A stretch of 64,000 bases of DNA from Manduca sexta (lineage: Eukaryota > Arthropoda > Insecta > Lepidoptera > Sphingidae): NCBI RefSeq assembly GCF_014839805.1, contig NC_051141.1:13772777-13836776 (forward strand), given 5' to 3'. Numbering within the stretch: the first letter of the stretch is position 1; every line of letters begins with the position of its first letter. Of the stretch, positions 34,906 through 45,939 are shown piece by piece. The notes under the pieces are model-generated. The model did not search any database. It saw only the letters and a program-made list of their open reading frames with translations, and was not told where the DNA came from. The translations under genes were made by a program, and so were the position numbers.

Positions 34906-35299
34906 GACCCAAAGCCGCCATACCACGCACAACGGCCAGACCTACTACGGGCTAAATGCGGAAAAAGGAGCCCCTCAACATAGAACATAGAACGTATATG
35001 ATGAGACAAGCAAGTTGCTCGTCTGAAAGGACCGCGGTTACTTAAGTCCCATGTAGAATTTACAAAAAAATCTGCATGGAAATTGACGTGTGACATTGAC
35101 TTATAATTCAGAATGCTCACTATTATACAATATTCTATCTTTTTCTCCCGCTTTATGTTAGAAATAGAAAAATCGATAATATCTTCAAGTGGGATAGGTA
35201 AAATACTGTATTGATTCACATTCAAAGAACCAACCCACTATGTGAGTAGAGGTGGATTACAAAAGGATTTTCTTTAAAAACCTACGCGACTTTTTGTTT

Positions 35300-35900
35300 T
35301 CGCGGAGAAAGTCCCTTATTACTATTATTACTACCTCTCAGCCTTTGTGGGGGGTGACTGAGCGGTTATGCTGGGGTAACCGTGCCTTACGGCCCGGCGT
35401 TGAACCGCCCGGATTTGATGACGACCTTCGGGCGACCGCCGGGCCGAGTCCCTAACCCTATGTACAGCTAACCTATGCACGGCCTACCAGCTAAAACTCC
35501 GCAGTGGCCCTCTTCGGCGCATTAGGAACGGCTGCGGGCTTCCTCTGACGGAGTTGTCTAAGTCTTCGTCCTCAGCCGCCCCTGCGCGGTGCCGCCTTGC
35601 GGCCCGTCTCCTATGGGGGGGGGGGCTCAGAAGCCCCGGCGCACCGAAGGACGCCCTTGGCGTCTACGGCAGCATGAGGCCAACTACAAACTGCCGTCCA
35701 TCTCGGGGGTCACCACAATGTGCTAAGCATGCACAACCTACACCAGCGGCGGACAGCCCCCTGCTGCCCGCCGGCGACCCCCCGATGGCCCCTATTAGTC
35801 GCCTCTTACGACAGGCAGGGGATACCGTGGTGGAATTCTCCAAACGCCCCCAGTCTACAGGGCGGTCGACGAGCCGCACCTGCGTTTACCGTTAGGAAGT
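35300..35900 (+). mobile_element. GC-rich LINE untranslated-region fragment
   Basis: This 600-bp block is far more GC-rich than its surroundings. It contains GTCGCCTCTTACGACAGGCA then GGGGATACCGTGGTGG, a signature common to LINE copies in Lepidoptera. The open frames at 35554-35895 and 35664-35879 result from high GC content (stop codons are rare there), not from a gene. Confidence 0.55.
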
Positions 35901-36229
35901 TTCGCACAATTGCATGACAAACGCTGTAAACGTTCCAAGCATCATCGGACATCGTCGCAATAGTACGTCATATGCGGGGATACCTGTACACTGTACAGTT
36001 AGTTACAAAAGTAGATGGACAAATTTAAAACTAAAAATCGCATATGTACGCGTTTCTATGTTTGTATGACGTAGTAGTAAATTCATTTGACTTTTGTAAA
36101 GAAAAAAAATGTTAGTGAAGACGAAACTCTATAAAGGCGACTGGAGATTTTAAATTTGTTTAGATATTTATGTGGGCATATCAAACAATATGATTGTACA
36201 TCAAAAGGGTTTAGAGCAATTGCAATACT

Positions 36230-37020
36230 AATCATTGTATCGAGAAAACATAAAATATCGCTATATTTAGACGTATGAGTTCCACCGTGGCACCGGTGCT
36301 ACAGAAACAGCTCGAAGGATTAACGATGTGTATGGATGGCGCTGATGTCGCATAAGAAAACACGGCACGTTTTTAGTTCCAACGTTCTGGAAATTTCAAC
36401 CATCAGTACAAGCTCCGTGGATGGCCGGAGACCTAGGTGGATAATGAGGACTTAAAGGTTGTTGTGGAAGCGGATCCATCGCAAACTACGTTAGAGTCAG
36501 TTGCAGGCTTCGATGTAAGTGATGAAACTGTTTTAATCCACTTGAAGCAAATCCAGAAACTAAAAAAGGTTTAAAGGTGGGTATCTCATGAATTGAGGCT
36601 ATCAAACCAGCAAACACGCCTCGAATGCTGCGTTACATTGCTCAACCGACACAATAATGAAAGAGTTTTTAAATAGAATCATTACCTGTGATGAAAAGTT
36701 GATCCTGGACGATAATCGGAAGCCCTCGTAGCAATGGTTGAATCCTGGAGAACCAGCCAAATTCTGGCCCAAGCGAAAAATGACTCAAAAAATAATTTAC
36801 TTATGTGTGTTTCGTGGCCTAGTATCGGTGTCGTTAATTACAACTTTCTAAAATCGGACCAAACGATTACGGCAGGTATCTATTGTCACTTACTGCAATC
36901 CATGATAGAGGCACTAGTTGCTAATCAACCGCGGCTGGTCAATCTCTCTAGGAAACTACTGTAGGACAACGCTAGACCACACATTGCACTAAAGGGAATG
37001 TCTGCGACATCCACCATACT
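36230..37020 (+). mobile_element. Decayed mariner transposase
   Basis: In mixed frames: YEFHRGTGATETARRINDVY (start of the helix-turn-helix region), LKVVVEADPSQTTLESVAGF, SDETVLIHLKQIQKLKK, ITCDEK with the first catalytic Asp, QWLNPGEPAKFWPKRKMTQK, and near the end DNARPHIALKGM with the second Asp. This is the full linear order of a mariner transposase, broken by several stops and shifts. Terminal inverted repeats were not identified. Confidence 0.85.
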
Positions 37021-37149
37021 CCCCGTAACTTGATTCAACAAATTACTACTTTTTCCGTAATTTGCATAACTTTTACCAGCCGGACAGGCATGCGCGCCAC
37101 GACAAAATTTTGTCGACACTTTTTCTCGTGTTTTTATCGTTTATCTCTA

Positions 37150-37570
37150 TATGTCTACTGACGCTACATGCATGCTCATTTTCTCGACTCGTTATGTCTA
37201 AAGTAGAGAAAATAGTAATTTTTTTTTTGTTTTTTAATTAATCAGTTCCAAATAGATTAAATTTCAATTTAAAATTTAAAAACTCATTTACTCGAATTGA
37301 CATTGACTACACTTATTACTTTTTCCCCGTAAGCAGACGATATATACTCACTTGTAAAATCATTAACATGTAAAACACGAGTATAACGTGTCAAAATACG
37401 AACAAGATGGATTTATATTATAACTCATACTTTAAACTGTATGAAGTCAACAAATGAGAACTTAAATAAACATTGGTGCGTTTATCATGTGTTTCTATCT
37501 TACAAGACTATTTTAATTCTTATTTTGTACCTATTTTAGTGCCTCTTGTTTATAGAAACGCAATAATACA
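37150..37570. other. No gene seen
   Basis: AT-rich sequence between the mariner and a SINE. Confidence 0.5.
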
Positions 37571-37574
37571 AATA

Positions 37575-37797
37575 AAAACACGCATTACGACTTTTATCCC
37601 CGAAGCGATAGATAGAGGTACAGCTAATGTTTCTATTTTACGGATACGAAGAGTCTACCGTCATATCGCCCAAATTCCAGTCCCCGGGATGATACTGACG
37701 CGGAAAATCTAATATCACTTTGCCATACCGGGATTCGAAACCGGAATCTCAAAGCTGTGGCCGTATCGCACAAACAATGCATCTACGCCACAGGACA
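37575..37797 (-). mobile_element. tRNA-derived SINE
   Basis: Read on the minus strand it starts CCTGTGGCGTAGATGCATTG (A-box-like) and has GGTTTCGAATCCCGGTAT (B box), followed by a body with AGATAGAGGTACAGC reversed in the plus strand as TCCCCGAAGCGATAGATAGA. The plus-strand frame at 37473-37712 is a by-product. Confidence 0.65.
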
Positions 37798-37799
37798 AG

Positions 37800-38215
37800 T
37801 TGAACATTTAAACTTTTATATATTTATTGAAACATCGATAATGCACACTACATATCGATTAATAAAATACTACACCACATATACATATTATATATACGCA
37901 GAATAATATTTCTAGTTGTTCATTAAGTTGTCTAGATATATTATTATTAAAAAAGGCTCTATCATCTAAGTACAACTGCCACAAATACGCGTGGGTTGGA
38001 TGTTCGGATAGATGTGTCCTACGTCACAATGCATGAAATCCATGTCGAAACGGAAAACGGTTTATGAATACACACATACCCATAGTTGCAAGTGTGTGCG
38101 TCTCTCGGCCACAGGACGTAATCGAATTTCTTTGAAAAAAATCAATTTCGAATAGATCGGCTCATCACACACGGCCACTTTTCTGCAAAAGGCTACGATG
38201 TCTGGACACAACATC
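37800..38215. other. No gene seen
   Basis: Mixed AT-rich sequence leading to a strong palindrome. Confidence 0.5.
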
Positions 38216-38219
38216 ATCC

Positions 38220-38261
38220 AAGCAAATGTCCGTCGCCCACCTGGGCGACGGACATTTGCTT
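38220..38261. repeat. Perfect 20-bp palindrome, GC-containing
   Basis: AAGCAAATGTCCGTCGCCCA (38220-38239) is exactly inverted at 38242-38261 around a CC centre. The arms include the GC-rich GTCCGTCGCCCA. No repeat element is evident around it. Confidence 0.93.
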
Positions 38262-38269
38262 TTATATTT

Positions 38270-39785
38270 ATTTATTTGTTTAATTATTATATTCTATTTC
38301 ATCGCTAACTGACAAGTGACATGGTGCTTGATAGCTTATCGATTACTAAATTGGCATCTTATTTTTTTTATTCAAATTTATTTGCAAATAATAATATCCA
38401 GCAAAGTAAAAAAAAATACATAAAATTAACAGTCAAATAAAACGACTGTTATCTATCTACGAAAATTAGAATATTTCTATTTTTTTTTTAATTTGACCCT
38501 GCTACCCCGAAAATAATTGAACTGTTTATTTTTAGTATAATAATATCTACAGGAAAGAGATTTACTATAAAAGGTTCATTTATACCGCGGAGATGCTAGC
38601 TTTCTAGCGTTCCGCACTGGTGCTGCTAAATATATCTTAATATGCGATATAATATTTTGATTTGAGATGTTTTGCTTATCGTTATTTCATTATCTACTCA
38701 TATAGCAAAAAATATAAATCTTACTAGACAATTCTTCTTAGTTGTAGAATCATATCATTTTAATTTGATTTTTTAAAAAAAAGGATTTTACTTGTGACAT
38801 GTAGGTTCGATATAAAACAAAAACATCAACTGGGTAAATAGTTTCCCTCGCGCAGCAACCGTTCCATGAAGCCCTATTGCAAGATACACTAACTCTCTGC
38901 TTGAAAAAACATATGCGCCCATACATCTATATACGTCTCGGTCAATCACCAACTAAAATATTTTTTCATGCAATGAAGCTAAATATCGATTTTCGTTCTT
39001 ATTTCCTTGTGCTATGCAACCTAGTTTTTCCAAATTTTATTATTTTAGGTAAATGGGAAGTACTTCATACATTTAGATGTAATTGCAAAAGTTTTTAATT
39101 ATATTAACAGTAAATATTTTTTATAAGAAATGTGGGAATTTTAAAATAATCTTCAGCCTTAGACCATAATTTTCTTCTGCGAAGTCACCTTCATATTACG
39201 ATTACTGTCTTAAAGAACTGCATGCGTTGTTATTGCACGCATCGTCATATTAACTTACAGATTTTATGTACCGTGGGTGATAGATACTAACACGCAAAAG
39301 AAAAATATCAACCTGCATTCGGCAGGTATTTTATATGTCGCAGTTGCATTATTAATAAATTAGTTAGGCACTTTTTCAAGTTTAAAGTTCAAAAAGAAAG
39401 AAGAGTAAATAAGTCCGGGAATAAATATATATTCTTAAATTAATTCAAACCGTAATTATATCATAAGTTTGTGCGTAATATAGATACTATTTTTTTTATC
39501 TATTCTTTTACGATAATTTTCATTCCTCGGTTCTATCTGTGTATTTTTTTAAAAAGTACACATTATTATACAAAAAACTAAATTCAAATTGAAACTAGAC
39601 AGTTGCATAATATAAAAAAATATTCAATAATAAATAAATATAAATTTTATAATTTAAAACATACTTAAATCATAAGAACATAAAAAGGGCTCTCGGCAAA
39701 CATGACTCTAAAAGATCGGATACCTGAATCTGTGACATGATTTGAAAAAAAAAAACACAAAAGGTTCGCTCCTAATAATGTTAAT
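38270..39785. other. No gene seen
   Basis: AT-rich with long T and A runs. The plus-strand frame 38877-39098 has no coding character. If the minus-strand first exon next door is real, this would be its first intron. Confidence 0.45.
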
Positions 39786-39792
39786 TACTTAC

Positions 39793-39990
39793 CAATTTCC
39801 AAATGCCACGAAGTCAGCAACGGCTTACACTACCGAACCTTGAATCCTTGAACCAAACACAAGCGTCGAGTTCCGCGGCGGAACTTCAAGAGTACTGTGG
39901 CGACCGCGGCGCGTGAACTCGGGAGGACGAATGACGAGCGCGAAATAACAGCACGGAGAGGGAGCGCGGTGCATAAAGACGCCCTTGCAA
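39793..39990 (-). promoter_or_regulatory. CpG-rich non-coding first exon and probable promoter
   Basis: The block is GC- and CpG-rich (CGCGGCGGAACT, CGACCGCGGCGCG, GAGCGCGGTGC) in an AT-rich setting. Read on the minus strand it ends in a consensus donor, GGAAATTG|GTAAGTAATT, with the junction after 39793. All three minus-strand frames close just before the donor, so this would be a 5' untranslated exon. The right (transcription start) end is a guess. The downstream exons lie to the left and are not identifiable. Confidence 0.4.
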
Positions 39991-40479
39991 TTTGTTGCCA
40001 TGGATGCGTTATCCACTGTTCCCAATTGTATAATTTTAACTGTAGTTTTATAGTCTTTTCCTCCCAATTTTTATTTACGATGATAGCTAATGTCATTTAT
40101 TTCCTTTGCTATGTAGTCCATACATTAACGCAGCCTCAATTAAACCTATCCCTGACAGACTGGACTACCTAATGGACTCTTACAATTGGTGATTTTAAAA
40201 AATAATAATGCAACTATATAATACTTAAATAATATAACTTTAAAAATGAGGATGAGATGAACAATCAAGATTCGAAATTTTGACGCTCAGATCTCACAGA
40301 ACCAGCATATTATAAAGATTTCAGTTGAAAACGAGGGCCAGGAACACCTTGCTTGGCATTTGCGTCATAGGATGAACGTTTCCTGAATCCCTGTAGTACA
40401 ATATGCTTAATTATTTTCAAAAATTATATTGAATAAATAGAGGTTTGATTTTTATAATTCGTATCCATATTATGCGTTT

Positions 40480-41180
40480 TATTTATTACTATCATTCTTC
40501 TTCTTTAGCCTTTTCCAACCTTCTCGACGGGGGCCTCTTTTAACATCTTCCATTCACTGCGCCATTGAGCTCTGATGATTTAGTTCGATCTAGCGATTTT
40601 CTTCACATCGTCTTTGCACCACACCTGTGGTTTTTCTTGAGCATTTCTCCCCATGACTTCCATTCAAGTAGATTTTTACATCATGATCTATCGTTACGAG
40701 CGAGATTTCCACCCCACTTCCATTTCAAGAACGCCGCTTATATCGTTACATCTGTGCCTTTGCCTTTGTTCCCTTAGCCATTTGTTTGTTTTGCGCTCCA
40801 TCAATATCACTTCTACCAACTTCCTTTCTAGTGCCTTTGGGGCTACTTCAAATTTATGTATAGTATCTTTAGGGAAGAACTAGGTCTCGGAACCATAAGA
40901 GATCAACAGTAAAATGCACTAGCCCAATATCCTGGCCTTTTGTTTTGCAAAGATTTTTATCATAATATAAGGTAAGTCCAGTTTCGAGCAGGCTGCCTAC
41001 ATAAGCCTGATTCGTCTATGAAGCTCATTAATTTGGTTATCCTTGCCTGATCCGATCTCTTGCCCCAAGTTTATGTATTTCTCTATCTGTGGTGGTTTAG
41101 TGGATGGCTATGCCTATGTTACTGCCATCCATATTCGTCATTATTTGTCCAAATTTGGAGAAGCCAAACCAACTTGCGGG
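40480..41180 (-). mobile_element. RTE-type LINE ORF2 C-terminal fragment
   Basis: On the minus strand, broken frames include GSNIGIAI, REIHKLG, QAYVGSLLETGLTLYYDKNL and, at the left, RREGWKRLKK. These recall the region after RT in RTE LINEs, where a conserved 'W...D' block closes the ORF. The plus-strand frames 40565-40883 are shadows. Confidence 0.5.
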
Positions 41181-41824
41181 GAGACGTCACTCATAATTTA
41201 TAAGACATAATATCTAAATTATGAAATATAGATATTTCTACAGTTTCTTCAGTTTGTATCAAGAATCAAGACAGGCGTCGCGTCGGTCGCGGTTGCATAA
41301 TGAACTTGCAACTGTGGCGTTCACATTGATTCCCATATCGAAGTTGCATCGCGAATTCTGGGCATTTGTATAGCGTCCATACCGCCACTGAAATGCGACA
41401 GAATTACGATTATAGCGATAGAGAATTCGGTGATTCTCAGAGTTCGCGGAAATTGATTTTATAGTTTTAGAGATAATTGAGTTTGAAAATTCTGTTTAAA
41501 ATGGCATCGAGAATGACTGTTTACGGTAATGAAAGTACTAATACAGAACAGACGGTAAAATTAGCCGTCGGTAATGAGGATATCTGACAAATAGTTATAT
41601 TTTATACTATTATAACTAAAATAAAAATAATAATAAAAACATTAAAGTGAGTTCTATTGTATTAATTAAGTACTTTTTTAAATTCGCTCCAATTATTAAA
41701 AATATTCTAAAAACACTAACACTATTAAACATTTTAGTTACAATAAATATAACTTGATAAGTGTCTCATTGACTTACATATATAATGAACTATTAAAAAC
41801 ATATAATCAGATTTTAAGTGTTTA

Positions 41825-42405
41825 TCCTACTTATATTATAAATGCGAAAGTTTGTGAGGATGGATGTCTGGATGTATGTATGTTTGTTCCTCTTTTATGA
41901 AAAACTACCGAACGGACTTGGATGAATCTTTACAGTAATATTGGTCATACATCAGAATAACACAAAGGCTACAATTTATAAAGATTTTGTGTAATTTGGT
42001 CATAATATAACGATACATATCAAGTAAGTCAGAAAAAAATTGCTATCTTGGTGTACGCTGACTAAACCGTTCGAGTTAGACAAAAATGATGTACCGGAGG
42101 ATTGTTTGTCTTGAATAGTTAAATAAAAGTCCGCCGCAGCATATATCAGCCTTTTATGTGGAAGCTACTATGACCAAAATAGTGAGCCATAAATATAATT
42201 AAATCGGATACGTTTTTACAATACACATTTTAAAATATATATCAAAATCTTATCAAAATAAATACATTTATCGCTTAAATTGTTTAATGAAGATAAACTT
42301 AGTCTTTTATACTAAATAATTTTTCCGAATAGTTTAAAAGTTATCACCATATGGTTGACTTGAATGGACCGCCATAAAGATTATCGATTTGCTCAAAATT
42401 TTTGT
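41825..42405 (+). mobile_element. Non-autonomous Helitron, 3'-truncated copy
   Basis: It starts A|TCCTACTTATATTATAAA then TGCGAAAGTTTGTGAGGATG, the same 5' end as the copies at 13102 and 11892-12772. It keeps the central part (GAGCCATAAATATAATTAAA) and the ATGGACCGCCATAAAGATTA region, but lacks the hairpin and CTAGT end. Confidence 0.8.
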
Positions 42406-42576
42406 TGGGTTATGATTATATTTAAATTAAATTGAGTAAGATTTCTTTTATTTACATTTATTAATTCGTAAGTTAAACGAACTATACAATATATTTTGAC
42501 ACAAGGAAGACAACAACGCCACACGGCGGATATCAAAAGAAACAAAACACGTTTACAAGTACACCTTTAAATCTAT

Positions 42577-43104
42577 ATAGGTGCGTTCGGGTAAGATCGG
42601 ATACGGGGTAAGATCGTATAACGAAAAAATACCACGAATATGGTTATTTTTTAGTTTAAGCTATGTAGGCGGCTACGCTGTGTCTTTTTGCCCCACCCTA
42701 TATACCGCAGTTGATGCTACGACCAAGAATGTGTGCGCTATGTGCATTGAAACTAAAAAGGTGGATTTTGCTCTTTTTAACATTTTTGAGACTTCTGTTT
42801 GATTTTGTGGACCTTATCGTACTAGCATTAGAAGCGTTATTAGAACGGAGTCCGAACTTACCCTGCGTAGGTCCGATCTTTTCTAAGGGTTTTAAATTTC
42901 TATACTGATTTTATCATCTACTTTTAAGCTTACACAGAGAGAATTGGAAGATTATTAAATTTTCACATAAAGTAGCATTAATAATAACCAGTGTCATGTA
43001 TTAAATGTTGGTATCGCTTAAATATTTTATGAGAAAAAAAAAATTTTTGAGACTCCTCGCAACACACCGAAAAACCGTCCGAAATTAGCCGAACGCACTC
43101 TATA
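42577..43104 (+). mobile_element. MITE with GTGCGTTCGG ends (family member 1)
   Basis: The left end is GTGCGTTCGGGTAAGATCGG and the right end is CCGAAATTAGCCGAACGCAC, its imperfect inverse. TATA flanks both sides, a possible target-site duplication. GGGGTAAGATCG is repeated just inside the left end. The 42581-42802 and 42711-42908 frames are by-products. Confidence 0.8.
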
Positions 43105-43399
43105 AAAATTAATGCCACTTTTCGTTTTAATTTTATAACTCAAGAACCGGCTCACCTATCCAAACCAAATGTTTAGGCTTTGTTCGGACTTCGCCATTTA
43201 TTGATTCAATAAATGGCGAATCATTTTGTAAATGGGGATTGTGCTGTCAAATTGAAACTTTTTTCAGTGTTGACAGTAAAAGCATGTCATTCATGCGGTC
43301 ATTCCGTTTTGGACGTGCTTCGATTAAAGCAAATTGTCAGTGATAATTATTGCTTTGTGTTTATATTTTTGTTCAAATGTAATATGAATTAAATTGTCA

Positions 43400-43576
43400 A
43401 ACGCATTTACTCGAAGCAACGCAAGATGCACAATGTAAGATTTACATGGTAATCAACAGCTTTTTGGTGGTTCTTTGATATTACTGTCTGGGGAATTTCG
43501 ACAAACATTGCCTGTCATTCCTCGATCAATTCCTGCTGATGAAATAAATGCCTGTTTGAAGTCATCTGTTGGGGTG
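43400..43576 (+). mobile_element. Helitron helicase fragment (Pif1-like)
   Basis: A continuous reading gives GNQQLFGGSLILLSGEFRQT then LPVIPRSIPADEINACLKSS, the conserved motif II-III region of the helicase of autonomous Helitrons (normally with GDFRQ; here GEFRQ). It ends abruptly at 43576, where unrelated sequence begins. It is the only piece of an autonomous Helitron in the window. Confidence 0.8.
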
Positions 43577-44085
43577 CCGGGAGACCTTCAGGTACTCGCG
43601 GCTGCTGGGCGAGTAACTGAGTTAAGAAACTCAGCCGCCGGTACCCAGCTCGTTGTTTCTTCCCACGTCGCTGTGATGCCTCTTAAAGGCGTGTAACTGT
43701 GCGTATGTAGGTGTGGGTGTGTGCGTGCACGTAACACCTGAACAGCGGCAGGTGCAGTGTAATATAGGGAGGCGGCAAATAAGAAACAATAATTTATAGA
43801 TCGTAATGCCGTGCCAAATGCCACCCTATTATTCCTAAACCACCCTGTCCCTATAACTCTTCTCAGGTATGCTTCCGTCTTGAAGAGTCTTAAATTTTCA
43901 GGAGTCTTCAGTTTTCTTCGCTTTCTTGAGGTGTATTCTTGAACCAAGTCAATAGTAGAGGGTTACGGAAGGCATGGAGGGGGGGGGGGGATATTGGGGA
44001 CTTTATGCCTCTTATATTTTAATTTATTATAATAAATCACATGAGTAAGATAGTTGTAAATACAATCACATATTGCCCAATAAGA
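43577..44085. other. Chimeric repeat-derived stretch, no gene
   Basis: Sequence of different composition (GGGTGCCGGGAGACCTTCAG, GCTGCTGGGCGAGTAACTG) follows the helicase scrap and looks like part of another repeat. A run of about 12 G at 43978-43990 ends it. The minus-strand frame at 43588-43947 is not recognised and seems fortuitous. Confidence 0.4.
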
Positions 44086-44088
44086 TGA

Positions 44089-45520
44089 GGTGCGTTGGGG
44101 TAAGATCGTAGGAGGTATGACATCGTATAAAACAAATAATTTGCTATTGTATTAAGTATTTGTTTCCTGATAATATCTTCTGCGACCCCATCTTGTTCTC
44201 TACACTCCCCTAGTTCGCGTGAGTTATTCCGACGAGTTAGGCATGTTTACGGTGCTTAAAAACAGAATACATGTACTATTTAACCATTCCATGGAAGATC
44301 TGGACTAACTGCGTGCAAGGATTTGTCTAATTTTAATTGAGTATTTACTGTTTGGAATTAATTTTCTAGCTAAAGAGTATCACAAACCAAAAACAGTTTT
44401 AGGCTTGTTTATTCAAAATTTGTCTTGTGTGAAAGACGTTTATAGGCTGAGGTCCGATCTTTATGCATACAATTATTCGTTTCTAAGAACGGATTAAAAT
44501 CATTCGATCTTGCACTTGTTAAGTATTGCAAGTGTTTTTTAAAAATTATTTTTACACGAAGACGTATCAACTCAGTAATTATGTTTTTTTTTTGGCTTAG
44601 CTGGATAACTGATTTTCTTGAATTGTTATTTATTTTTCATATACTTACCTACTATTTCTTCAAATATTTTTAATAATATACATGGTGTTATTTTGCAGCC
44701 CCGTCATGTTGGGAGAGTCCATTGTAATGGGTACACATAATCATGTAACAATACAATGTATGTCCTACCTCAATCTGGAATCAAAATTACTTAAATTATT
44801 TTACGATGATTCAGAATTAACCCTCACATACATATCAGAATAGGACCCCACGGCAACGCGAATAGCTCTCTCACACTCGGACGGCACCAGCTGTTTTAGT
44901 CACCGCGTGGTGTGTGTGCTGTGTGGCGCGAAAATCATCGATGCTACAGGGATTGAAATTGGGGTGATTGCCATTACACATGTGGTTTTATTTGTAATCA
45001 ATAAATTATCTTAAAGTGTAATTTTTGGAACTTATTTTTTTATTGTTTGGTTTTTTATAAGTGGAGTATACCAACCTCCTTAAATATGGCGGAGATGCAA
45101 AACAACAGCTTGTATATAGTGTCCTTCGTGAAAAAACAAAGTTTGATTATAATTTTATATACGATAAAATAAAAAAAATCGAATTAGTATATTTTACTAC
45201 CTAGATCGGAATATGAACCTTAGATGGAATTTAGTGCCACCTTTATATAGACGGTTTGAGAGAGTAGTCCAGACTATACCTGTGAAGGTCCTATCTTTTT
45301 TACGCTTTATTCAATAATAGTACCCACTAAAAGCCTTATAACATATTACTTGTTATTTTTAAGGAATAAAAAAATATTCACTATTATGTAAGTATATATA
45401 ATAAAATATAGCCAAGTTAATGACTCAGTATCATAACTCTATAGAAATGTTGTAAAAAAATTATTCGCCAACACGGTTTAACACGCTGAAAAAGAGTCCG
45501 TTTTTCCCCTAACGCACTCT
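44089..45520 (+). mobile_element. MITE-like element, family member 2 (longest)
   Basis: The left end is GGTGCGTTGGGGTAAGATCG and the right end is CGTTTTTCCCCTAACGCACT, its imperfect inverse. Its two sub-ends match the element at 53286-54132 in opposite orientation: GTAGGAGGTATGACATCGT here versus the inverse of ACGATGTTACACCTCCTAC there, and CAACACGGTTTAACACGCTG here versus CAGCGTGTTAAACAGCGTTC there. A central part near 44700-45020 has no counterpart there and may be a later insertion. No transposase gene was seen. Confidence 0.75.
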
Positions 45521-45732
45521 TATTAACGACCTCGCTAATATGTCCCTACAAAGTTACATAAATTCGTAGACAACTAAATAAGTAACTCAAATTTTGACTT
45601 TTTTCACTTTTGTCCATTTTAAACAACACATATTAACATAACGCTTACAAGACTTAAGTACTATTTTTAAATTTTAACTGTTGTGGCAAAATGGTATAAA
45701 TTGTTTTTTTTTTATAATGCAACATAAAGTTT

Positions 45733-45939
45733 TGTTAAAGGCTCTTTTTACAGTAAACATTAAGTATATTAGCAAAATAATTACAAAATACAATTTTAGA
45801 CATTTTTTGACAATGTCCAACCAGAGAAAACAATAGAATAGTCGCCGCGTAACATATCTTCTCTTCTGCCAGCCTGCCCGCGTAGCCGAATACTTCCGGA
45901 AACGCCCGATGACATCGGCTAGGATAGCGGCGCGTAACA
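45733..45939 (+). repeat. LTR-like direct repeat, left (207 bp)
   Basis: It starts TGTTAAAGGCTCTTTTTACA and ends GGATAGCGGCGCGTAACA, i.e. TGTTA...TAACA. It matches 48709-48917 over its whole length except a divergent stretch near the right third. Orientation of the element is not settled. Confidence 0.8.

Noticed and set aside
35554..35917. Overlapping frames of 65-113 codons on both strands
   Set aside because: The GC-rich LINE untranslated sequence makes stops rare, and no protein motif appears in any frame.
41501..41587. 28-codon frame from ATG with a fair start context
   Set aside because: It is too short to call, and the possible donor at 41570 is weak. It is mentioned only in the CpG-patch finding.
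43588..43947. 119-codon minus-strand frame
   Set aside because: It crosses what looks like repeat-derived sequence and shows no recognisable domain.
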